64,000 bases of DNA from JAENVT01 sp963720775 (GTDB lineage: Bacteria; Actinomycetota; Acidimicrobiia; Acidimicrobiales; Ilumatobacteraceae): assembly GCA_963720775.1 (NCBI GenBank), contig CAVRGR010000001.1:62001-126000 (forward strand). The letters are read 5' to 3'. Each line of letters starts with the position of its first letter. Position 1 is the stretch's first letter. Below, piece by piece: positions 37,822 to 44,435 of this stretch. The notes under the pieces were generated by a model, which made no database searches, was not told the DNA's origin, and saw only the letters and a program-made list of their open reading frames with translations. The position numbers and the translations under genes were made by a program.

Positions 37822-38612
37822 GACGTCGTCTCGGCGAGGAATCCGTCGAGCGCGGCGGTGAACTCCGATTCGCGGTCGAGGTTGCTGAGGTGGGCGGCGT
37901 CCAGCTCGACCAAGCGGCTCCCCGGGATCTGCTCGTGGAGCCATCGGGCTTGTTCCACCGGGGTCGCTTGATCGGTCAGCCCTCCGATGACCATGGTGGG
38001 AACGCGGATCGAGCCGACTACCTCGCGGAGGTCGGTGTCGCGAAGTGCGGCACTGACGCCGGCATAGCCGTTCGGGTCGATTGCCAGCAGGGTCTCCCTG
38101 GCTCGGGTGAACTGCTCGGGATGCCCTTGCGCGAACCCCGGCGAGAACCACCTCGCGATCACACCATCCACGAGAGCACTGATGCCCTCGGCGCGGGCGA
38201 TGCGGATGCGTTCGTCCCACAGCTCGGCAGTGCCGATCTTGGCCGCTGTGTTGCTGAGCGTCAGCGAGAGCAACCTGTCGGCGTGATGCGCGCCGAGCCA
38301 TTGGCCGGTGAGCCCGCCCACCGACAACCCGCAATAGTGGAAGCGCTCCAACTCTGCTGCTTCGGCCACCGCCAGCACCGCGGCGGCGAAATCGCTGACT
38401 GCATAGTCGCCTTCGGGCACGTCGCTGGCGCCGTGGCCCACGTTGTCGATGGCGACGATGAAGTACTGGCTCTTCATGGCCTGAACCTGCGACTCCCACA
38501 TCCGGTGATCGCTGCCGAGCGAATGGGTGAAGATCAGCGCCGGCCGCCATGGACGGCCCGCGGTGTCGTAGGCGATCCGCGTGCCGCTCGAGGTCGTTGC
38601 GAACATGGTCAC
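37818..38612 (-). CDS. pcaD: 3-oxoadipate enol-lactonase
   Basis: A 264-aa alpha/beta hydrolase. It hydrolyses beta-ketoadipate enol-lactone to beta-ketoadipate, the last step of the branch present here. Nucleophile elbow GLSVGG (Ser, ~residue 96), acid in VIGGLTDQATPVEQA, His in ELDAAHLSNLDRE, and the N-terminal IAYDTAG and LIFTHSLGSDHRMWE segments match PcaD. The start overlaps the pcaB stop by 4 bp (38609-38612). The gene converges on the winged-helix gene with a 4-bp overlap. The carboxymuconolactone decarboxylase is a separate gene (pcaC), not fused as in some actinobacterial PcaL. Confidence 0.92.
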   Translation of the reverse strand: MTMFATTSSGTRIAYDTAGRPWRPALIFTHSLGSDHRMWESQVQAMKSQYFIVAIDNVGHGASDVPEGDYAVSDFAAAVLAVAEAAELERFHYCGLSVGGLTGQWLGAHHADRLLSLTLSNTAAKIGTAELWDERIRIARAEGISALVDGVIARWFSPGFAQGHPEQFTRARETLLAIDPNGYAGVSAALRDTDLREVVGSIRVPTMVIGGLTDQATPVEQARWLHEQIPGSRLVELDAAHLSNLDRESEFTAALDGFLAETTS

Positions 38613-39679
38613 GGTGACTGCTCCAGGATTGAAGTGACGTAGGCGTCAGCTGCGATTCGTCGGTCGTCGGCCACGATCAGGGACGAGGCTTCGACCTCGA
38701 GCGAGCCGAGGGCGGCGCCGATGGCCTGCACCGCTGCGCCCGCTGTTTGGAACACCAGAGGAAGGGCGAACCACTCCGCATGCCAGCTGCCGAGACCTCG
38801 TTCGAGCTCGTGCGGCTTGGCGTGGAGCACCACGGAGGCAATCCCGAGGCACGCTTCGGCAGCCGCCGTGGCACGCATCGAGTCGATGGGGTTGCGTTTG
38901 CCGGCCGCCGCCGAAGATCCACCAGCCCGCGTGCTGATCTCGCCGAGTTGAACCAGTTGAGCGATGTCGACGCCGACCTTGGCGGCCCAACGGGCGAGAT
39001 CGGTGACGGCGTTGACGATGGCGATGATCGGGCTGCGATCGGTGTGCCAAGGCATGCTTGAATCGAGTCCCAGACGCTCCGCCACCGCGTCGACTACATC
39101 ATCGGCGATCGATATGCGATCCCCGATCAGCCCGCCGAGTTGCACTGGGGTCTGCGTTTCCGCGAGGCGGGTCCTGGCGCGATCGAGTTGATCGAGCCAA
39201 CGAGCCGTGCGGAACCCGACCGTCGTGACGTCGGCTGGTTGCAGGAACGATCGAGCCTCGCTGGCCACGCTTCCCGATCGCAGGATGATCGTGCGCAACG
39301 CATCCGCTGCATCGCCCGACAGATCGCCAAGGTGATGGAGGGCGTTGTTCGAGAGGCACATGGTCGCCGTGTCGACCACATCTTGCGTCGTGAGACCGTG
39401 ATGGACGAATGGTCGTGCGCTCTCGGGGAGGCGAGCCTTGAGGGCGTCGAGCAGGGGGAGGACCGGAGTGCCGACCTGCCAGCCCTGGGCGAAGATCCCG
39501 GTATCGACCGGTTCGGCGCAGGCGGCGACGATCGCTGCCGCGGCGTCGCCGGGTATGTCGCCGGCGGCGCCCTGGGCGGCTGCCACCGCTGCTTCCACGT
39601 CGGTCATTGCCAACACACGTGAGGAGAGCGCGAAGACGGCGTCCATGCGCTCTGTCGAGAATCCCGGGTAGACGGTCAT
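38609..39679 (-). CDS. pcaB: 3-carboxy-cis,cis-muconate cycloisomerase
   Basis: A 356-aa member of the fumarase/aspartase superfamily. It lactonises 3-carboxy-cis,cis-muconate made by protocatechuate 3,4-dioxygenase. The superfamily signature GSSAAAGKRNPIDS lies at ~residue 255, with HHGLTTQDVVDTA (the TQDxxDT motif) at ~95. At 356 residues it is shorter than many PcaB proteins (about 400-450), lacking part of the C-terminal region. The ATG at 39679 lies 3 bp after the pcaG stop, and the end overlaps pcaD by 4 bp. Confidence 0.92.
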   Translation of the reverse strand: MTVYPGFSTERMDAVFALSSRVLAMTDVEAAVAAAQGAAGDIPGDAAAAIVAACAEPVDTGIFAQGWQVGTPVLPLLDALKARLPESARPFVHHGLTTQDVVDTATMCLSNNALHHLGDLSGDAADALRTIILRSGSVASEARSFLQPADVTTVGFRTARWLDQLDRARTRLAETQTPVQLGGLIGDRISIADDVVDAVAERLGLDSSMPWHTDRSPIIAIVNAVTDLARWAAKVGVDIAQLVQLGEISTRAGGSSAAAGKRNPIDSMRATAAAEACLGIASVVLHAKPHELERGLGSWHAEWFALPLVFQTAGAAVQAIGAALGSLEVEASSLIVADDRRIAADAYVTSILEQSP

Positions 39680-39682
39680 GGC

Positions 39683-40279
39683 TCAGACGTCGAAGAACGC
39701 GGTTTCGTCGTCGCCCTGGTAGCGGATGTCGAAGCGGTAGGTCGGCACCGACGATTCATCACGATCGACGAGTGCGGCGATCAACGTAGAGCGACGCGAC
39801 GCAGGCACTGATCGCAACACGGGGTCGGTGGCGTTGGCCGCTTCTTCGTCGGCGAAGTAAACACGCGTGAAGGTCGGGTCGAGCATTCCCCGAGCCTGAA
39901 TCGTCAGGCTCAGGTGCGGCGCCTGCATGCCTCCTTCCGGGTGTGGCACCGGGCCCGGTTTGATCGTCAAGAACGAATAGGCACCGGTCTGGAAATCGCT
40001 CGCACAACGACCGAACCCGATGAATGCGGGATCTCCTGGGACGTCTGTGCGGTCGTCGGCTGGGTGGTTGTAGCGACCAGCGCTGTCAGCCTGCCAGAGC
40101 TCGATGAGAGCATCTTCGATGTGGCGGCGATCGCCGTCGAGCACGCGACCCTCGATGCGAATACGTCGACCGACGGTCTCGGGGGTCGTGAGCACGTTCT
40201 CACCCTCGCCCGACAACCGCATCGTGAAGTACGGGCCGACGGTCTGCGACGGTGTCTGGCCGTAGGCATTGCTGCTCAC
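39683..40279 (-). CDS. pcaG: Protocatechuate 3,4-dioxygenase, alpha subunit
   Basis: A 198-aa protein starting at a GTG whose GTGA overlaps the pcaH stop (40276-40279): SSNAYGQTPSQTVGPYFTM. It shares the intradiol dioxygenase fold with PcaH (RIRIEGRVLDGDRRHIEDALIELWQADSAGRYNHP, YSFLTIKPGPVPHPEGGMQAPHLSLTI). Where the beta subunit has the iron-binding His-x-His it has PHLSL, as expected for the structural, non-catalytic alpha subunit that completes the active-site pocket. It functions in an alpha-beta oligomer with PcaH. Confidence 0.95.
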   Translation of the reverse strand: MSSNAYGQTPSQTVGPYFTMRLSGEGENVLTTPETVGRRIRIEGRVLDGDRRHIEDALIELWQADSAGRYNHPADDRTDVPGDPAFIGFGRCASDFQTGAYSFLTIKPGPVPHPEGGMQAPHLSLTIQARGMLDPTFTRVYFADEEAANATDPVLRSVPASRRSTLIAALVDRDESSVPTYRFDIRYQGDDETAFFDV

Positions 40280-40971
40280 GATGTTTCCCCGGTGCCACGC
40301 AGGATGATGTCCCACCGATATCCGAGTGCCCAGTTCTCGACGGTGACCGAATGGTCGTACGAAGCGATCAGGCGACTGCGGCTGTGTTCGGGCACAGACT
40401 GAAAGATCGGGTCGAGGTCGAACAGGGGATCGTCGGGAAAGTACATCTGGGTGACGAGCCTGGTGGCGATCGATGGCCCGAGCAACGAGAAGTGGATGTG
40501 CGCAGGCCGCCAGGCGTTCGGATGGTTCCCCCACGGATACGGGCCCGGCTTGACCGTGAGGAATCGATACTCGCCGTCGTCAGAGGTTCGACATTGTCCG
40601 ACACCGAGGAAGTTCGGATCGAGCGGTGCCGGGTACGCGGTCTCCCGCCAGTGCATGTACCGGCCGCAGGCATTGGCCTGCCAGATCTCGACCAACGTGT
40701 TCGGCAGAGGGTTGCCGTGTTCGTCGAGCACGCGGCCGGTGATGATGCTGCGCTGCCCGATCGCCTCTCCGCCTGTGCCCGCGTTGGTGGTGAGGTCGGC
40801 GTCGTCGTCGCTCAGGTCGACCCACGCCGGGCCTGGACCCGTGGTCTCGGTCAGTGTCTGGACGATGCTGATGAGGTCGTGCGACGGAGATCGCTTGACC
40901 GTCGACTTGTAGTCCGAGTAGAGGAACGGCGGATGGTCCTCGTTGGCACGCGGAGCGTAGGTCACATTCAT
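40276..40971 (-). CDS. pcaH: Protocatechuate 3,4-dioxygenase, beta subunit
   Basis: The 231-aa iron-binding catalytic subunit. It cleaves protocatechuate between its two hydroxyls to give 3-carboxy-cis,cis-muconate. The non-haem Fe(III) ligands are visible: Tyr in ACGRYMHW, Tyr in the GEYRFLTVKPGPYPWG region, and two His in WRPAHIHFSLLG. The intradiol family lead-in IITGRVLDEHGNPLPNTLVEIWQAN is present. The ATG at 40971 overlaps the pcaC stop (ATGA, 40968-40971), and the end overlaps pcaG. Confidence 0.96.
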   Translation of the reverse strand: MNVTYAPRANEDHPPFLYSDYKSTVKRSPSHDLISIVQTLTETTGPGPAWVDLSDDDADLTTNAGTGGEAIGQRSIITGRVLDEHGNPLPNTLVEIWQANACGRYMHWRETAYPAPLDPNFLGVGQCRTSDDGEYRFLTVKPGPYPWGNHPNAWRPAHIHFSLLGPSIATRLVTQMYFPDDPLFDLDPIFQSVPEHSRSRLIASYDHSVTVENWALGYRWDIILRGTGETS

Positions 40972-41327
40972 TGTGGGCGGGCCGTTCTGGCGACATGGAA
41001 GGCGTGGTTGGCAGCTGGCACTCCGGCGTAGACCGCGACGTGTTGTAGCACCTGCGCCAGCTCGGCGTCGCTCACTCCCGTGGTGAGCGATGCACGCATG
41101 TGCAGCGCCAATTCGTCGCGACCGAGAGCGGCGAGCACGGCGATGGTGATCAGGCTGCGAGTCTTGCGATCGAGTGTCGGGTCGACCCACAGGTCGCCCC
41201 AGACATTGGTGGTGATCCATTCGATGAACGACCGATCGAGGTCGGTGGCCGCGGCCATCGACCGATCGACATGCTCATCGCCGAGCACCTCGCGGCGGAC
41301 CCGCATGCCCTCGTCGTAGTTGCCCAT
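40968..41327 (-). CDS. pcaC: 4-carboxymuconolactone decarboxylase
   Basis: A 119-aa AhpD-fold protein that decarboxylates gamma-carboxymuconolactone to beta-ketoadipate enol-lactone. The motifs match PcaC: RREVLGDEHVDRSMA, FIEWITTNVWGDLWVDPTLDRKTRSLITIAVLAALGR and LALHMRASLTTGVSDAELAQVLQHVAVYAGVPAANHAF. It is the first gene of the pcaC-H-G-B-D operon on the minus strand, in which each gene overlaps or nearly abuts the next. Expression would start from the 130-bp region shared with the divergent gene at 41458. Confidence 0.93.
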   Translation of the reverse strand: MGNYDEGMRVRREVLGDEHVDRSMAAATDLDRSFIEWITTNVWGDLWVDPTLDRKTRSLITIAVLAALGRDELALHMRASLTTGVSDAELAQVLQHVAVYAGVPAANHAFHVARTARPQ

Positions 41328-41350
41328 CGGAGTTGCACGGTAGTCGGGGC

Positions 41351-41371
41351 GCGATCGGCAATGATGATCGC
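41351..41371. promoter_or_regulatory. Inverted repeat upstream of the pca operon
   Basis: GCGATC (41351-41356), nine bases, GATCGC (41366-41371), about 25 bp upstream of the pcaC start in the divergent intergenic region. It could be an operator, but the arms are short and contain a common GC-rich hexamer. Confidence 0.25.
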
Positions 41372-41457
41372 GAGGTCATCGGCAGCATCAAGCACTTGCC
41401 GAGAGGCAGTCGTGGCCTCATGATGGCGCGAGCGACAAGCGGACGAAGGGAGATGCG

Positions 41458-42012
41458 ATGGGCAGGGCACTGTGGCTGGCTCCCGCCGTACTGGCGGGGG
41501 TTGTCCTGATCGCTTCAGCGGGCAAGGCGGCCGCGCACGTCGAGACCGACAACGGATGCAAGGGATCCGGCACCTTCCGCGACAAAGGGTTGTTCGTCGA
41601 CGCGGAGGCGATCGGCGACCAGGTGGTGACGATTCCGCGCAGCGACACCGTCGATTGGGACGGATCCGTCACGGCGCCGCCCGGGTCCTATTCCGGGAGG
41701 ATCGCGGTCGACCTACCGCCACCGTTCAGCGAGTGGGTGGTCGACACGTGGAGTGGCACGAGCCAGAAGACGGCGAACTCGGGCGCCAGGACGTACAACC
41801 TGCCGAAGCTGGTGCCGGCGGGTGTGGAGTTCCAAGTCCGCGGCTACCACAACGACGACAACGGTTTCTGCAACGGTTATGTGAACCTGCAGATCGACGG
41901 AGGTCCGTTCGATTCACCGGCCACACCGGTGAGCCTGGTGGCGACGGTCGCCACGGGTGCCGGTCTGTTCGGCACCATCCGCCCGCTGTTCCGGAGAGGA
42001 GCGAAGCTGTGA
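41458..42012 (+). CDS. Exported protein with C-terminal membrane anchor, unknown function
   Basis: A 184-aa protein with a clear signal peptide (MGRALWLAPAVLAGVVLIAS, cleavage near GKAAA-HV). A ~125-residue extracellular beta-type domain carries a few cysteines (DNGCKGSGTFRDKGLF, NDDNGFCNGYVNLQIDGG). A C-terminal hydrophobic helix (SLVATVATGAGLFGTI) ends in RPLFRRGAKL, so it is probably anchored facing outwards. GAAGGGA at 41445-41451 is a good Shine-Dalgarno site. It is coupled to the next gene by a GTGA overlap and lies between pobA and the pca operon in the opposite direction. The family is not recognised. Confidence 0.75.
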   Translation: MGRALWLAPAVLAGVVLIASAGKAAAHVETDNGCKGSGTFRDKGLFVDAEAIGDQVVTIPRSDTVDWDGSVTAPPGSYSGRIAVDLPPPFSEWVVDTWSGTSQKTANSGARTYNLPKLVPAGVEFQVRGYHNDDNGFCNGYVNLQIDGGPFDSPATPVSLVATVATGAGLFGTIRPLFRRGAKL

Positions 42013-42254
42013 GGGTCGGTCGAACCATCGCTGCAGCCGTTCTCGGTTTCTTCTTCCTGCTGTTCGTGGCCGCCGACCTCGTGTTGTTCGGAGTCGTGCC
42101 GCTCAACAGCGTGGTGGTCACGATCTTGCCTGCGGCTGGTCTCGTACTGGGCGCTGTGCTGGGAGTGCTTGCCGGCAATCGTCGGCAATCGCCGGAGGAA
42201 CAGACTCCAGAGCCAACACAATCGGAGCCGTTCGCGCCACCTACACCGGCCTGA
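42009..42254 (+). CDS. Small two-helix membrane protein
   Basis: An 81-aa protein from a GTG at 42009 that overlaps the preceding stop. Two hydrophobic segments (TIAAAVLGFFFLLFVAADLVLFGVVPL and VVVTILPAAGLVLGAVLGVLAG) are followed by a hydrophilic Pro/Glu-rich tail (NRRQSPEEQTPEPTQSEP). It is likely an inner-membrane partner of the exported protein before it. No family is recognised. It converges on pobA with 22 bp between stops. Confidence 0.65.
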   Translation: MRVGRTIAAAVLGFFFLLFVAADLVLFGVVPLNSVVVTILPAAGLVLGAVLGVLAGNRRQSPEEQTPEPTQSEPFAPPTPA

Positions 42255-42276
42255 TGTCGCGTCCCGCGTCGCAGGG

Positions 42277-43446
42277 TCAGAACGGCAGGCCGGTGTAGTT
42301 CTCGGCCATAGCGGTTTGTGCAGCAAGGGAGCCGGCGAGGTAGTCGAGTTCGGTCTCCTGCAAACGGTGCTCGAACTCTCCGGCGTCGGGGAAGGTGTGC
42401 AGCATGGTGGTCATCCACCAGGAGAAGCGCACCGCCTTCCAGACCCGCCGCAGTGCACGCGTTCCGTAGCCGTCGAGCGCCGTCGAGGAGCTGCTCGCAT
42501 ACCGCTCGGTGAGCGCCTCGGCCAAGTAGTAGACGTCGGAGAACGCGAGGTTCAATCCTTTGGCACCCGTCGGCGGCACGATGTGAGCGGCGTCGCCGGC
42601 CAGGAACAACCTGCCCCACTGCATCGGCTCGGCCACATAGCTGCGCAACGGCGTGACCGACTTCTCGATCGATGGGCCGGTCACCAGCGAGTCGGCTGCC
42701 GCTGCGGGAATGCGTGTTCGTAGCTCGTCCCAGAACCGTTCGTCGCTCCACGATGCGGCGTCGGTGTCGGCGGTGCACTGGACGTAGTACCGCGACAACA
42801 TCGGGTTGCGCATCGAGCAGAGTGCAAAGCCCCGCGGGTGGCGGGCATAGATCAACTCGTGACTGACGGGTGGAGTCTCGGAGAGAACCCCCATCCATCC
42901 GAAGGGGTACAGCCGCTCGAACTCGCGCCTCACCTCGGACGGGATCGAGTGCCTGCTGACGCCGTGGAAGCCGTCGCAGCCGGCGATGAACTCGGCCTCG
43001 ACGACAGACTGCTCGCCTCGCACCGTGTAGCTCACGGATGGCAGGTCGCCGGTGATGTCGTGGAGTTGCACACCCTCTGCCTCGAACACGATTGGCCAGT
43101 GAGCGCCGACTCCTGAGTCGTAGAGATCCTTCTGGATCTCGGTCTGCCCGTACACCATCACGACGCGACCGACCAACGCGTTGAAGTCGATCCGGAACGA
43201 CGATCGCGAGTTGGAGATGCTGACGCCTTCGTGCACGAAACCTTCGCTGTCCATCCTCACGCCGAGCCCCAGCGACCGCAGCAGGTCACCCGTTCCCTGT
43301 TCGATCACTCCGGCGCGAACCCGCGCCTCGACGTACCCCCGCGACCGTTGCTCGATCACGACGTTGTCGATCTCGGATCGCCACAGCAGATGCGACAACA
43401 ACATCCCGGCCGGACCGCCCCCGACGATTGCCACCTTGGTGCGCAC
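42277..43446 (-). CDS. pobA: 4-hydroxybenzoate 3-monooxygenase
   Basis: A 389-aa flavoprotein that hydroxylates 4-hydroxybenzoate to protocatechuate using NAD(P)H and O2, feeding the adjacent pca genes. FAD-binding motifs: VAIVGGGPAGMLLSHLLWR at the N-terminus, the CDGFHGVSR (DG) motif at ~160, and LFLAGDAAHIVPPTGAKGLNLAFSD (GD motif) at ~280. YVEARVRAGVIEQGTGDLL matches the substrate-side region of PobA. The GTG at 43446 (VRTKVAIVGGG) is chosen over longer starts because it gives the family length. A TATCGT -10-like box lies seven bases upstream, suggesting a leaderless message. Confidence 0.95.
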   Translation of the reverse strand: MRTKVAIVGGGPAGMLLSHLLWRSEIDNVVIEQRSRGYVEARVRAGVIEQGTGDLLRSLGLGVRMDSEGFVHEGVSISNSRSSFRIDFNALVGRVVMVYGQTEIQKDLYDSGVGAHWPIVFEAEGVQLHDITGDLPSVSYTVRGEQSVVEAEFIAGCDGFHGVSRHSIPSEVRREFERLYPFGWMGVLSETPPVSHELIYARHPRGFALCSMRNPMLSRYYVQCTADTDAASWSDERFWDELRTRIPAAAADSLVTGPSIEKSVTPLRSYVAEPMQWGRLFLAGDAAHIVPPTGAKGLNLAFSDVYYLAEALTERYASSSSTALDGYGTRALRRVWKAVRFSWWMTTMLHTFPDAGEFEHRLQETELDYLAGSLAAQTAMAENYTGLPF

Positions 43447-43452
43447 GGGCGC

Positions 43453-43530
43453 ACGATAAACGACGTGACCGCGATGGTTCCACCTGCCGGGACGATCGGT
43501 AGTCACAACTCGGCCGCCGCGAGCTATGTT
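43453..43530. promoter_or_regulatory. Divergent leaderless-type promoters between pobA and the FAH-fold gene
   Basis: On the plus strand TATGTT (43525-43530) lies six bases before the ATG at 43537. On the minus strand TATCGT (43458-43453) lies six bases before the pobA GTG at 43446. Both spacings suit leaderless transcripts. The -35 regions are not convincing. Confidence 0.3.
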
Positions 43531-43536
43531 CCGCCG

Positions 43537-44433
43537 ATGACCCACGTGCTGGACGGTCCGCGGCGAGAGACGCGCCGCATCTTCCACGATGGCGTGCCGC
43601 AATGGGTATCAGTGTCCGACGATGGAGCCGAGCTGCTGCTGGGTGATGGCCGTCGCGTGGAGGAAGCAACGGTCGGTTACATGGCGCCGTGCGACCCCAC
43701 CAAGATCCTGTGCATCCATCTCAACTACGACAGCCGTCGCGCCGAATTCCGAGCCAAGCCGCTCACCACGCCGACCTACTTCCAGAAGCCGTTGACCACG
43801 CTCAACGCCCATCGCGGCGTCATCCATCGCCCGGCTGATTCCAAGTACCTCAACTACGAAGGTGAGATCGCCGTCGTCATCGCTCATCCGATGCGCAACG
43901 TCAAGCCGGGCGATGTCTGGGACTACGTCGCCGGGTTCATGCCGTCGAACGACGTCGGGCTGCACGACTTCCGGGATACCGACGCAGGCTCGATGCTGAG
44001 AGTGAAGGGTCAGGACGGCTACTGCCCGGTCGGACCCGGGCTCGTGAGCGGTGTCGACATCGGGCAACAAACACTGCGCACCTACATCAACGGCGCCGTG
44101 GTGCAGGAGGATCCCGTCAGCAACATGACGTTCCCGATCGACTACATCCTCGCCGATCTTTGCCGGCACATCACCCTGCTGCCCGGCGACGTGGTGCTCA
44201 CGGGCACACCGGCCAACTCGCGGCCGATGAACATCGGCGATGTCGTGGAGGTCGAAGTCACCGGCGTCGGCAGGCTCACCAACACGGTCGCCGAGAGTCC
44301 AGCACCACACAACCTCGTCGGCCACCTTCCGACGGCGAGCGAAGAAGTCGTTCGGGTTGCCCGCGGTGGCGACTGGTGGGTCGAGCGCGATGTGGAACGA
44401 GCGCAGGCTGCCTCGGCGGCAGGAGGTCGCTAA
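43537..44433 (+). CDS. Fumarylacetoacetate hydrolase-family protein
   Basis: A 298-aa protein of the FAH fold, which hydrolyses or decarboxylates beta-dicarbonyl products of ring cleavage. Metal-binding acids appear in KYLNYEGEIAVVIAHPMRNV (ExE) and in SNDVGLHDFRD. The RVKGQDGYCPVGPGLV segment and LPGDVVLTGTPANSRPMNIGDVVEVEVTGVGRLTN match the catalytic core. Close relatives act on 5-carboxymethyl-2-oxo-hex-3-ene-1,6-dioate or acylpyruvates; the substrate here is not known. The following CoxL-like gene starts 3 bp after its stop with AGGAGG inside its end, so the two are co-expressed. Confidence 0.88.
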   Translation: MTHVLDGPRRETRRIFHDGVPQWVSVSDDGAELLLGDGRRVEEATVGYMAPCDPTKILCIHLNYDSRRAEFRAKPLTTPTYFQKPLTTLNAHRGVIHRPADSKYLNYEGEIAVVIAHPMRNVKPGDVWDYVAGFMPSNDVGLHDFRDTDAGSMLRVKGQDGYCPVGPGLVSGVDIGQQTLRTYINGAVVQEDPVSNMTFPIDYILADLCRHITLLPGDVVLTGTPANSRPMNIGDVVEVEVTGVGRLTNTVAESPAPHNLVGHLPTASEEVVRVARGGDWWVERDVERAQAASAAGGR

Positions 44434-44435
44434 GG

